Shown here: one piece after another, positions 35,571-43,813 of the stretch
How positions within the stretch are numbered: the first letter of the stretch is position 1
Layout: every line of letters starts with the position of its first letter
NCBI RefSeq assembly: GCF_900142225.1
Contig: NZ_FRAD01000017.1
Location: 1 to 64,000 of the forward strand
Length of the DNA: 64,000 bases
Source: Hathewaya proteolytica DSM 3090
Lineage (GTDB): Bacteria > Bacillota > Clostridia > Clostridiales > Clostridiaceae
Direction of reading: 5' to 3'
Program-made: the position numbers and the translations under genes
The notes under the pieces: model-generated
The model's input: only the letters and a program-made list of their open reading frames with translations
The model's database searches: none
What the model was told of the DNA's origin: nothing

Positions 35571-37706
35571 ATGTATCAATATTTAATAGATTGCAAATAT
35601 ATCAATGAAGGCCAATTAGAATACCATTTGAATAGTTATAAAAATTATGAAATGCCAGTGTATATTGTGGATGCCAATGGTAAGTATACATATGTTAATA
35701 ATGCATTTCTTAAAGTATTAAACATAAGAAACGAAGAAGATGTTGCGAAAGATGTAGAGCTGATTTTAGGAACCCGAAATGCTAAATACATTTCAAGTCT
35801 TAAACAGAAAATAATTATTTTAAAGGAAAAAAAGAGTTTTAACCAATGTATATATATTGATGGGAAAGAAATGGTCTGGAGAGTTACTAGTATTCCCATA
35901 TTAGATTACAATGGAGATTGCAACAAATGTATTTGCATTGCAAAGGTTTCATATAAGAAGGACATTTATACTGAGAAAAGTGATGAATATGGAAACCAAT
36001 ACAATATACAATACAGCATCATAGGAGATGACAATGAAAGAAAAGAAGAGTTCATATATGAAGAATTGTATGAGTACATGCAAGAGATAAGCCATAAAAT
36101 TGTATTGGACGGAATGAGTATATGGATCTATGATGAAAAGTTTAAGATCATAAAGAAGCGAATCTGCATTGGCATAGATAGCAAGATAATGGATGGGGTA
36201 GAGCTTCCTTTTGATGATTATCAGCAGGAATACATGAAGAGAAACTGCAAAAATCTATTTTATCCTGTTCCTATGAAATCCTATGAGAGGTTTTTTGCAG
36301 AGCATGGTTTTGAAGATGCGTACAACAAATATCTATTAGATAAGTATATAATGTACATGCCTATAATCTATGATGGAAGAGTTCTGGGAATGCTCAGTAT
36401 TTATTTAAGCAATGGTCATTTAGAGGAGGAGGGGTACGTTCTTATAAGGCGTGTTATCAATAGAATATCCTTATGTTTGAAAAATATACAGTTACTCCAC
36501 GACGTGACAAATCAATTGAGCGAAAAGGTAAAGTTGCAAAATACGTTGAATAGATATTTGAACAATTCCATGGATTTATGTATCGTAATGGACATTGAAT
36601 TCAATATTCTTACCACATCCTATAGTGTAATAAAACTGTTGGGATGGACTTTTGAGGAAATTAAACAGCAGAAAATACACGAAATGATTATAAGTAATTC
36701 AAAAAAATTAAGGGACGTAATAGACTCAAATAAAAGGTATAATACTAGGGTTTATGTGGGACCTTGCAAGGCCATGTGCAAGGATGGCTCTTTTAAGGAT
36801 TTGGATGTGTACTACTACATCGACACTATTAATAATGAAATAGTACTTACTGGACAAGATGTAACTGGCATAAATGAGTTAAAAGCTAAAACTAAATTAT
36901 TACAAAGTGAGATAGACAAAGAAAAAGTGAAAAATGAGTTTATTACAAATATATCTCATGAGTTTAGAACTCCTTTAAACATTATACTGTCTGCCGTTCA
37001 GCTAGAAGAGATCCGAAATAAAAATAATTCTGTGGATGAGGGAAAGATTGATAACATTGCTCTTATAAAGCAAAACTCCTATAGAATTTTAAGATTATCA
37101 AATAATTTAATTGATATAGCTGCCATAAACTCTGGATGTATGAAAATGAATTATAGAAATGTGAACCTTATGGCTTATATTAGAGAAATTACTAAACATG
37201 TAGAATCTTTTTGCCGAATAATAAATAGACAGTTTTCTTGCTATTTAGACAATGTAAATATTACCATATCCTGTGATAAAGAGAAGATGGAGAAAGTAAT
37301 ATTGAATTTGTTGTCCAATGCTATTAAATTTACTAGTCTTGGCGGGAAAATAGGTTTGGGGGCCAATGTGGATAGGAACAGCAACAGGTTGTATGTATGG
37401 GTAAAGGATGATGGGTGCGGAATAGCCGAAGAAAACTATGAAAAGGTTTTCTCTTCTTTTACTCAGGTGGATAATCTTTTAACTAGAACTACAGAGGGCA
37501 GTGGGATAGGACTAGCCTTGTGCAAAGCATTCGTTGAGCTGCACAATGGCAAGATATATATAGATTCTTCCTTTAAACAAGGTACAAAGATGGTATTTTA
37601 TATACCTTTATGCAAGTTAAGGGAGACCTCTACAAACAAGGATTCTGTAATACTTCAGAGCTCTAAGACTAGCGTGGAGGTGGAATTTTCAGATATATAT
37701 CTGTAG
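35571..37706 (+). CDS. Soluble PAS-GAF-PAS sensor histidine kinase (orphan)
   Basis: The 711-residue cytoplasmic kinase has a PAS domain (residues ~20-125), a GAF-like domain (~165-300) and a second PAS (~325-440). A full kinase core follows: ITNISHEFRTPLNIILSA with His463, LLSNAIKFTS, VKDDGCGIAEENYEKVFSSF and GSGIGLALCKAFVELH. It has no transmembrane helix and no adjacent regulator. Orphan kinases of this form in clostridia often feed Spo0A, but that is an inference. The ribosome site AGGAAGG is good. Confidence 0.9.
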   Translation: MYQYLIDCKYINEGQLEYHLNSYKNYEMPVYIVDANGKYTYVNNAFLKVLNIRNEEDVAKDVELILGTRNAKYISSLKQKIIILKEKKSFNQCIYIDGKEMVWRVTSIPILDYNGDCNKCICIAKVSYKKDIYTEKSDEYGNQYNIQYSIIGDDNERKEEFIYEELYEYMQEISHKIVLDGMSIWIYDEKFKIIKKRICIGIDSKIMDGVELPFDDYQQEYMKRNCKNLFYPVPMKSYERFFAEHGFEDAYNKYLLDKYIMYMPIIYDGRVLGMLSIYLSNGHLEEEGYVLIRRVINRISLCLKNIQLLHDVTNQLSEKVKLQNTLNRYLNNSMDLCIVMDIEFNILTTSYSVIKLLGWTFEEIKQQKIHEMIISNSKKLRDVIDSNKRYNTRVYVGPCKAMCKDGSFKDLDVYYYIDTINNEIVLTGQDVTGINELKAKTKLLQSEIDKEKVKNEFITNISHEFRTPLNIILSAVQLEEIRNKNNSVDEGKIDNIALIKQNSYRILRLSNNLIDIAAINSGCMKMNYRNVNLMAYIREITKHVESFCRIINRQFSCYLDNVNITISCDKEKMEKVILNLLSNAIKFTSLGGKIGLGANVDRNSNRLYVWVKDDGCGIAEENYEKVFSSFTQVDNLLTRTTEGSGIGLALCKAFVELHNGKIYIDSSFKQGTKMVFYIPLCKLRETSTNKDSVILQSSKTSVEVEFSDIYL

Positions 37707-37728
37707 TATAAGTAAAAATTTTAAGAAC

Positions 37729-38229
37729 TTATAGGTGGTGTTGGGCATTATTTAAATTTACACTATCAATGGTATCCTTTAAAAGAGACATTTTTATAAG
37801 GATAAGATTAATGTCTGTATTCAATATACTAGCTAGTTGAACTACATCGTAACCTTCCTGAGCTAATGATATAAATTCTTTGGAGTCGATGAGCAGTGAG
37901 CTAGCAAAAAGATTTGCTTCATACTCTGGCCTGTTCTTCATGTCGTACAGCATAAATTCCTGTAGTACAGAAGAACGGGCTAGATCATCGTGAAGCAGGG
38001 AGTGACCGAGCTCATGGGCACATACTATTCGCTGCATCTCCCAAGGTAAATTTGAATTTATAAATATATATTTACTATCACATATAATGGCATACATACC
38101 TTTTAATTTAGTAAAGTCGGATCTATACATTATTTTTATGCCCAGTCCTTGGGCTATGTCAAAAGGATCACAGCTTTTATATCTAGTTATGAGGTCGTAT
38201 GCAATTTTTTCGATGTAGTTATAGCTCAT
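37729..38229 (-). CDS. ImmA/IrrE family metallopeptidase
   Basis: This 166-residue protein has the zinc motif AHELGHSLLH (His72, Glu73, His76) and the downstream EYEANLFASSLLID with the third ligand Glu, the ImmA/IrrE signature. Such peptidases cut a partner XRE repressor when DNA is damaged, which relieves repression. The partner XRE gene lies 30 bp upstream, and the divergent gene encodes a Y-family polymerase. The whole arrangement looks like a LexA-independent damage switch. Confidence 0.88.
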   Translation of the reverse strand: MSYNYIEKIAYDLITRYKSCDPFDIAQGLGIKIMYRSDFTKLKGMYAIICDSKYIFINSNLPWEMQRIVCAHELGHSLLHDDLARSSVLQEFMLYDMKNRPEYEANLFASSLLIDSKEFISLAQEGYDVVQLASILNTDINLILIKMSLLKDTIDSVNLNNAQHHL

Positions 38230-38259
38230 TTATTATACACTTCCCTAAACTTTACTTTT

Positions 38260-38667
38260 TTATGATTTTGTAAATATGTTTTCATGGTGTTGCTCACCAT
38301 TTTTCTTTGCATCTAAGTACGCTTCCATAAGGGCTTGCATTACAGCGTCTTTGTCCCCTTCTTCTAAGTTACCCCCTGAAAACAGTGCACTTACTTCAGA
38401 AATCAAGTTCATAGCCTGAAGCTTGGAGTCCATCTCAATGCTTTTTTCATTGGAGTTTATGTTTTCACTTTCATCCATCATAAGATAGTCAGTACTTACA
38501 TTAAATATAGAGGAAAGTTTGCTGAAGATCTCAGTGCTCTTGGGATAACAATTCCCCTTTTCATAATTTATCAGTGTTCTTTTAGTTACACCTAATTTAT
38601 TTGATAGCTCTTCTTGAGTCATTTTATTTTCAGTTCGCATTTTTCTCAATTTGTCTTTAAACTGCAT
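38260..38667 (-). CDS. XRE family transcriptional repressor
   Basis: The 135-residue protein has an N-terminal Cro/C1-type helix-turn-helix (MTQEELSNKLGVTKRTLINY) and an acidic C-terminal region that probably dimerises and may be cut by the ImmA/IrrE peptidase. I used the ATG at 38667, with GAAAGGAAG upstream; a reading from 38700 puts that site inside the gene. Its likely operators are the GTGAAA-N4-TTTCAC palindromes at 38734-38816, which would make it control both itself and the polymerase gene. Confidence 0.85.
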   Translation of the reverse strand: MQFKDKLRKMRTENKMTQEELSNKLGVTKRTLINYEKGNCYPKSTEIFSKLSSIFNVSTDYLMMDESENINSNEKSIEMDSKLQAMNLISEVSALFSGGNLEEGDKDAVMQALMEAYLDAKKNGEQHHENIFTKS

Positions 38668-38733
38668 AATAACACTTCCTTTCTTTAATTTCAAGTTCAT
38701 ACATTAAGGATATGATTAGATATATTTTATAAG

Positions 38734-38749
38734 GTGAAATAAATTTCAT
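38734..38749. promoter_or_regulatory. Palindromic operator 1
   Basis: GTGAAATAAATTTCAT is one of three matches to GTGAAA-N4-TTTCAC in this intergenic region. It lies 9 bp upstream of the -35 box of the polymerase promoter. Confidence 0.65.
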
Positions 38750-38757
38750 AAAAACTA

Positions 38758-38786
38758 TTGACAGTGAAACAACTTTCGTATAGAAT
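38758..38786 (+). promoter_or_regulatory. Sigma-A promoter for the Y-family polymerase gene
   Basis: TTGACA (38758-38763), a 17-bp spacer and TAGAAT (38781-38786) form a near-consensus promoter. Operator 2 fills the spacer. Confidence 0.8.
38764..38779. promoter_or_regulatory. Palindromic operator 2
   Basis: GTGAAACAACTTTCGT lies exactly between the -35 and -10 boxes of the plus-strand promoter, where a bound repressor would exclude RNA polymerase. Confidence 0.7.
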
Positions 38787-38800
38787 ATAAAGCATAGAAG

Positions 38801-38816
38801 GTGAAACTAATTTCAC
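38801..38816. promoter_or_regulatory. Palindromic operator 3 (perfect arms)
   Basis: GTGAAACTAATTTCAC has perfect six-base arms. It sits between the start regions of the two opposing promoters. Confidence 0.75.
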
Positions 38817-38820
38817 TTTA

Positions 38821-38849
38821 ATCATAACTAAACTTTCACCTATTGTCAA
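38821..38849 (-). promoter_or_regulatory. Sigma-A promoter for the XRE-ImmA unit
   Basis: On the minus strand TTGACA (38849-38844), a 17-bp spacer and TATGAT (38826-38821) are visible. It fires toward the plus-strand promoter, giving overlapping transcripts. A half-site TTTCAC lies in the spacer. Confidence 0.75.
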
Positions 38850-38864
38850 GGGGGAGTGAAACTT

Positions 38865-40043
38865 ATGGACCGGGCAATTTTGCATTGTGATTTAAATAAT
38901 TTTTATGCATCTGTAGAGTGTATGCTCCATCCAGAACTGAAAAATGAATATATAATAGTTGGAGGCAGTGAACAGGATAGGCATGGCATTGTACTAGCAA
39001 AAAACAACAAAGCAAAGGCCTGTGGTATAAAAACGGGAGAAGCAGTGTGGCAGGCGAGACAGAAATGTAAGGGCTTAGTAGTAGTCCCACCACACCATGA
39101 TGAGTACGCTAAGTATTCAAAGCTTGTTCAAAATATATATTATAAGTATACCAATCTCATTGAACCTTTTGGCATAGATGAATGCTGGTTAGACGTGACG
39201 GGAAGTACAAGACTCTTTGGAAAACCCTCGGATATTGCTTTTAAAATAAAAGAAGAAGTAAAGTCGCAGTTGGGACTTACAATATCCGTGGGAGTTTCCT
39301 ACAATAAAATATTTGCAAAGCTCGGCAGCGACTTGAAAAAACCTGATGCGGTGACCGAAATATCGTCGAGGGATTTCAGGGAGAAGATATGGTGGCTGCC
39401 AGCATCTTCAATGATAGGTATAGGAAAATCTACAAAAGCTAAGTTAGATCGCTATTGTATACACACAATAGGAGATTTGGCAAAGTGTAATGTAGATTTT
39501 TTAATTCATAAATTTGGCAAGGTAGGCTATGATTTGTGGTGCAATGCCAATGGACAAAACAGATCTCCTGTAAAAGACTTTTTATATAGTGAAGATGTAA
39601 AGAGCGTAGGCCACGGTACTACTACAAGTAAAGATTTAAGCAGCAATGAACAGGTGTGGAAACTGATTCTGTATCTTTCAGAATCCGTAGCATCACAACT
39701 GAAAAACAAAAATATGGTTGCAGGAGTTATTCAATTAGAAATAAAAGATAATGAATTTTCAACGTTTAGTCACGAGGGCAAGATTGCATATAGTACAGAT
39801 AGTAGTCTTATTATTGCTAAAAAAGCATATGAGCTTTTTATTAAAAGTTATCCCTGGAAGAAAAATATTAGGGCTCTTACAGTGCGAACTAAATCTTTGC
39901 AGTCCAGGGATATCCCCCTTCAGCTAGACTTACTTTGCAGTTATGATTCACAGCTTAAGCAAGAAAAAGCAGAATATGTTGTAAATGATATACGTAAGCG
40001 CTTTGGAAACAATAAAATTTGCTTTGCTAGGCTTCTGAAATGA
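38865..40043 (+). CDS. dinB: Y-family DNA polymerase (DNA polymerase IV)
   Basis: The 392-residue translesion polymerase has ILHCDLNNFYASVE with the metal-binding Asp9 and the catalytic box FGIDECWLDVTG with Asp105 and Glu106. The thumb and little-finger domains follow (SVGVSYNKIFAKLGSDLKKP). It copies past damaged bases with low fidelity. The ATG at 38865 is 8 bases after GGGGGAG; a GTG at 38856 overlaps that site. The promoter is covered by XRE-type operators, and an ImmA/IrrE-XRE pair is divergent, so expression is probably damage-induced. Confidence 0.93.
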   Translation: MDRAILHCDLNNFYASVECMLHPELKNEYIIVGGSEQDRHGIVLAKNNKAKACGIKTGEAVWQARQKCKGLVVVPPHHDEYAKYSKLVQNIYYKYTNLIEPFGIDECWLDVTGSTRLFGKPSDIAFKIKEEVKSQLGLTISVGVSYNKIFAKLGSDLKKPDAVTEISSRDFREKIWWLPASSMIGIGKSTKAKLDRYCIHTIGDLAKCNVDFLIHKFGKVGYDLWCNANGQNRSPVKDFLYSEDVKSVGHGTTTSKDLSSNEQVWKLILYLSESVASQLKNKNMVAGVIQLEIKDNEFSTFSHEGKIAYSTDSSLIIAKKAYELFIKSYPWKKNIRALTVRTKSLQSRDIPLQLDLLCSYDSQLKQEKAEYVVNDIRKRFGNNKICFARLLK

Positions 40044-40180
40044 GTAGGAATAAACGACTTTGATTATGTGCATAATATAATGTAAACATCTATGCTGAGT
40101 GGAATGCTTTGCCACTTGTTATGAATAAATTCTAATGATAAAATATATATTATACTATAAGAAGTTTAGGTGGTGAATTT

Positions 40181-40462
40181 ATGGATAGTGAGACTAAACA
40201 AATGTTTGAACTTATAATTGGAAAACTTGACAAGATGGATGCAAGACTTGACACCGTCGAGAAGACACAGAAAGCTATGGTTGTGAAGATAGATGAGCTT
40301 TATGCTATAGCAAGGGCCACCGAAGAAAATATAAAAGTAACAAGAGCAGAACAGGAAAAAATTGCCTTTCAAATGGCGAACATTCAGGGTAAAGTAAATT
40401 CCTTAACTGGTGAGGTTAAGGAGCATGAACATATTATACAACAGATAAGGGCAATAAAGTAA
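40181..40462 (+). CDS. Small coiled-coil protein
   Basis: The 93-residue, almost wholly helical protein has heptad-like spacing throughout (IIGKLDKMDARLDTVEKTQK, ANIQGKVNSLTGEVKEHEHI). It has no membrane segment and no Cys. Similar small proteins are common in clostridia without known function. AGGTGG precedes the ATG. It stands alone between dinB and the cobalamin riboswitch. Confidence 0.7.
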   Translation: MDSETKQMFELIIGKLDKMDARLDTVEKTQKAMVVKIDELYAIARATEENIKVTRAEQEKIAFQMANIQGKVNSLTGEVKEHEHIIQQIRAIK

Positions 40463-40534
40463 TACAAACTAATTATCATTATAACGGATGTATTGACACG
40501 GAATTCATAATATCGTATACTCTATATTGAAAAT

Positions 40535-40695
40535 GTGAGGTACCTATAGTTTAAATGGGAAAAAGGTGAGATGCCTTTACAGCCCCCGCTACTGTGTGTA
40601 GGGATGAAATCTTTAGAGCCACTGAAAGAAAAGTATTTCTTTTGGGAAGGGAAGAGAGTAAGAAGATCTACAAGTCAGGAGACCTGCCTTATATT
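40535..40695 (+). ncRNA. Cobalamin riboswitch
   Basis: The conserved core is present in order: TTTAAATGGGAAAAAGGTGA, ACAGCCCCCGCTACTGT, GAGCCACTG, TTGGGAAGG and the B12 box AAGTCAGGAGACCTGCC. It precedes the BtuF-C-D-CobN operon by about 220 bp and ends upstream of a strong terminator. Adenosyl- or another cobalamin should therefore switch the operon off. Confidence 0.95.
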
Positions 40696-40853
40696 ATATT
40701 TTATCGCTTCGGTGGGAAGTGAAAGAAATAAAGGTTAGTATGTTAATATTATGGCAGTGTTCTCTTTATGTTTGTGTTATAGAACATAGTTTATTTTAAC
40801 AAGTTATGGTTTTAGTTAAGGCCATTTCTTATACTGATTCTTATTTTGATTTC

Positions 40854-40885
40854 AAATCCAACCAAAATGGTTGGATTTTTTTATT
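40854..40885 (+). terminator. Riboswitch expression-platform terminator
   Basis: AAATCCAACCA pairs with TGGTTGGATTT around AAA, followed by seven T. It lies between the cobalamin aptamer and the first gene, so it is the likely premature stop site. Confidence 0.9.
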
Positions 40886-40913
40886 TACAATAATACATAT
40901 GGAGGATAGCATT

Positions 40914-41981
40914 ATGGTAAAATCAAGTGTAAAAAAGGCATTAAGCTTATTGATGGTAGCGACTATGTCGGTATCAATTATGGTGTCAATGAGTGGGTGT
41001 GGTAAGTCAGTAGTAGACAAGAAAGAGGATAACAAGGGAAAAACGTCACAAGTAAGCACCGAATCAAAAGGCAACGAAAGTAAAAATTTATATCCAGATT
41101 TCGTTCTTAAGGATACGGATACTAAAGTTACATACAAGGATTGTTTTGGAGATGAATCCACTATAACAAAAAACCCAAAAAAAACTGTGGTACTTTTAAA
41201 TTCTATTCTTGATTTATGGTATCTTGCTGGAGGTGAGGCTATAGCTAGAGTAGATGGGAAAACTAATGTACCTAAAGAGGCTGAGAATATAACGAATTTA
41301 GGTTCTTTTAGCAAGGTGAATCTTGAAAAACTATTAGCATTGGAACCAGATCTTGTTATAATTTCTTCATCATCTAGTGATCAGGTAAAATTGGCAAAAA
41401 GTCTTAAAGAAAACAAGATAGAAACTGCAATTATAGACGGTAGCACTAATGCCTACGAAGGATTCAAGAAAAATCTATATCTATTCTCTAAAATTCTTGG
41501 AACAGAAAAGATATATGATGAAAAAATATCGCAGATTACAAAAAGATGTGAAGCTGTTATAGAAAAAACTAAAAAAGTGGACAAACAACCAACTGTAGGA
41601 ATATTCTTTACATCCACAAAAAGTGTACAATGCGAGTTGCCTACTTCCCTAGTTGGAGATATGGTACAACTTATGGGTGGAAAAAATATTGTGGATGGTG
41701 TAGATGGAAAAGGAAAGACTAAAGTAGATTTTAGTATAGAAAGACTTATGGAGAAAAATCCTGATTATATTCTAGTTACAACTATGGGTGACGTAGAACA
41801 ATGTAAAAAGAGATTTGAGAAGGATGTAATGTCAAATGATATATGGGGCAGCCTTAATGCTGTAAAGGAAGGCAGAATATATTATCTTCCTAAAGATTTA
41901 TTCCTATACAAGCCAAATGGAAGATATGGAGAGGCCTTTGAGGAGTTAGGTAAAATTTTATACCCAGAGGTGATTAAATAG
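40914..41981 (+). CDS. ABC transporter substrate-binding lipoprotein (BtuF-like)
   Basis: This 355-residue lipoprotein (signal SVSIMVSMSGCGKS, Cys at the lipobox) has a periplasmic-binding fold of the iron-siderophore/B12 class (KKTVVLLNSILDLWYLAGGE, LLALEPDLVIISSSSSDQ, IYYLPKDLFLYKPNG). A cobalamin riboswitch controls it, so the ligand is probably a corrinoid or a cobalt complex. The ATG at 40914 follows GGAGG; an upstream in-frame ATG at 40806 overlaps the terminator and is rejected. The stop overlaps the permease start by one base. Confidence 0.88.
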   Translation: MVKSSVKKALSLLMVATMSVSIMVSMSGCGKSVVDKKEDNKGKTSQVSTESKGNESKNLYPDFVLKDTDTKVTYKDCFGDESTITKNPKKTVVLLNSILDLWYLAGGEAIARVDGKTNVPKEAENITNLGSFSKVNLEKLLALEPDLVIISSSSSDQVKLAKSLKENKIETAIIDGSTNAYEGFKKNLYLFSKILGTEKIYDEKISQITKRCEAVIEKTKKVDKQPTVGIFFTSTKSVQCELPTSLVGDMVQLMGGKNIVDGVDGKGKTKVDFSIERLMEKNPDYILVTTMGDVEQCKKRFEKDVMSNDIWGSLNAVKEGRIYYLPKDLFLYKPNGRYGEAFEELGKILYPEVIK

Positions 41982-43012
41982 TGAACACTGACAACTCTTT
42001 AGCTGTTTTGCACAAGAAAAAGGTTTATATTTTCTCTGTGATGATGATTTTAGGTGCTAGTGTAATAATATCTTTTTTTATAAGTCTTAGCTTTGGTGCC
42101 TATAAAATATCTATACCCGACATTTTTAAAGCTATATTTATTGATAAAGAAGGATTGAGTAGAAATATCATATGGAAAGTAAGAGTCCCAAGAACTTGTG
42201 TTGCTGGAGCGGTAGGTGTTTGTTTGTCATTGGCAGGAGCAATTTTACAGGGGGTTATGAGAAACCCCCTGGCTTCTCCAAATACCATTGGTGTTTCAGC
42301 AGGTGCGGGGTTAGTAGCTACCGTAACATTGGTTTTGATTCCAAACTATTCATATCTACTTACACCATGTGCTTTTATTGGGGCATTTACAATTACATTA
42401 ATAATATACATAGTATCGTGGAAAGATGGTGTGAATCCTCTGAGAATGATTTTGGCTGGTATTGCCATATCCTCACTGGTTAATGCAATCATTAATATGA
42501 TACTTATTTTTTATCCTGATAGAGTACACAATACTTTAGGGTTCACTGTAGGAAGTTTATCAGCTAAGACTTGGGCAGATTTCAAACTTATCCTTCCTTA
42601 TGCGGTGATTGGATTTATACTGTCCATGATTATGAGCAAAAAATTAAATATATTGATGCTAGGAGATGAAATTGCTACTAGCCTTGGACTAAAAATTGAA
42701 AGGGTAAGACTAATTTTAATTCTTCTGTCTTCTCTATTAGCTGCCAGTGCAGTCAGTGTTGTTGGTATGCTTGGCTTTGTAGGACTTATTGTACCACATA
42801 TAACGAGAATAGTAATTGGATCTGACTATAGATACTTATTGCCAGCTAGTGCTATGCTAGGTGCAGCATTAGTTACAATCTGTGATACTATTGCAAGAGT
42901 GGTAGTAGAGCCTATTGAACTACCTGTGGGGCTTATACTGTCATTGTTTGGAGTTCCATTCTTCCTATATCTATTGAGAGGGGGATTGAAGAAACGTGTT
43001 AAGAGTAGATAA
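41981..43012 (+). CDS. FecCD/BtuC-type ABC permease
   Basis: The 343-residue permease has about ten transmembrane helices. Family motifs are RVPRTCVAGAVGVCLSLAGA, ILQGVMRNPLASPNTIGVSA, VGMLGFVGLIVPHITR and the C-terminal ELPVGLILSLFGVPFFLYLL. It forms the channel of the corrinoid or iron-complex importer. The start is GTG within TAGTG, coupled to the upstream stop. It overlaps the ATPase gene by 17 bp. Confidence 0.93.
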   Translation: MNTDNSLAVLHKKKVYIFSVMMILGASVIISFFISLSFGAYKISIPDIFKAIFIDKEGLSRNIIWKVRVPRTCVAGAVGVCLSLAGAILQGVMRNPLASPNTIGVSAGAGLVATVTLVLIPNYSYLLTPCAFIGAFTITLIIYIVSWKDGVNPLRMILAGIAISSLVNAIINMILIFYPDRVHNTLGFTVGSLSAKTWADFKLILPYAVIGFILSMIMSKKLNILMLGDEIATSLGLKIERVRLILILLSSLLAASAVSVVGMLGFVGLIVPHITRIVIGSDYRYLLPASAMLGAALVTICDTIARVVVEPIELPVGLILSLFGVPFFLYLLRGGLKKRVKSR

Positions 43013-43790
43013 CTTAAAATTAAAATATGACGAAGAGATTATTGTGGAGGATGTATCTTTTAACATAGAAAAAAACTCTATAACCACCATAATTGGGCCT
43101 AATGGCTGTGGAAAGTCCACCATATTAAAAGCTATTTCAAGAACAAAGAAACCAAGTAAAGGCAATATATATCTAGAAGACAAGAATATTAGAGAAATTG
43201 ATCCCAAAGTAATATCGCAGAAAATGGCCATAGTTCCACAAAGCCCCATGGTACCAGAAGATTTTACTGTGAGGGATTTAATCGGATATGGAAGATATCC
43301 TTATCTGGGATGGATGGGGAAATTGACAAAAAAGGATTACGAGATTATAGATTGGGCTATCTATGAGACACGGTTAGAACAATTACAGCATAGGCAAATA
43401 TCCACCATGTCAGGTGGAGAGCGGCAGAGAGCATGGATAGCCATGGCATTAGCTCAAAAGCCAGACATACTTTTATTGGATGAACCCACAACTTATTTGG
43501 ATATTTCACATCAGTTTGAGTTATTGGAACTAGTAAGAAAATTAAATAAAAAGATGAATATAACTATTGTTATGGTTTTACACGATTTAAATCAAGCTGC
43601 TAGATACTCAGATAATATAATAGTTATAAAAGATCATAGAAAATATCTAGAGGGTCCACCTGAAAAAATAATCACAAAGGATGTTCTGGAAAATGTGTTT
43701 AATATAAGTGTAAAAGTAGTTTACGATGAAGATAATAAATGCCCATTTTTTATACCGGTAAACAGCAAAAATGTGCAAAATATAATTTAA
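42996..43790 (+). CDS. BtuD/FepC-type ABC ATPase
   Basis: The 264-residue ATPase has Walker A IGPNGCGKSTILKAI, the segment DFTVRDLIGYGRYPYLGWMG typical of FecE/BtuD proteins, signature MSGGERQRAWIAMALAQ, Walker B ILLLDEPTTYLDIS and the switch His in VLHDLNQAARYSD. It powers the import system. The start is GTG inside the permease gene. The cobN-like gene begins about 23 bp after its stop. Confidence 0.93.
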   Translation: MLRVDNLKLKYDEEIIVEDVSFNIEKNSITTIIGPNGCGKSTILKAISRTKKPSKGNIYLEDKNIREIDPKVISQKMAIVPQSPMVPEDFTVRDLIGYGRYPYLGWMGKLTKKDYEIIDWAIYETRLEQLQHRQISTMSGGERQRAWIAMALAQKPDILLLDEPTTYLDISHQFELLELVRKLNKKMNITIVMVLHDLNQAARYSDNIIVIKDHRKYLEGPPEKIITKDVLENVFNISVKVVYDEDNKCPFFIPVNSKNVQNII

Positions 43791-43813
43791 AAGTAGTGGG
43801 GATGAAGGGAAAT

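Noticed and set aside
37729..38667. ImmA/IrrE-XRE pair as part of an integrative element or prophage
   Set aside because: No integrase, relaxase, phage gene or attachment repeat is nearby; the neighbours are chromosomal genes.
40806..40913. Upstream extension of the BtuF-like gene to 40806
   Set aside because: It would run through the riboswitch terminator and lacks a ribosome site; the lipoprotein signal starts at 40914.
42172..42483. Alternative-frame 103-codon ORF inside the FecCD permease
   Set aside because: It overlaps a strongly conserved gene and shows no recognisable motifs.
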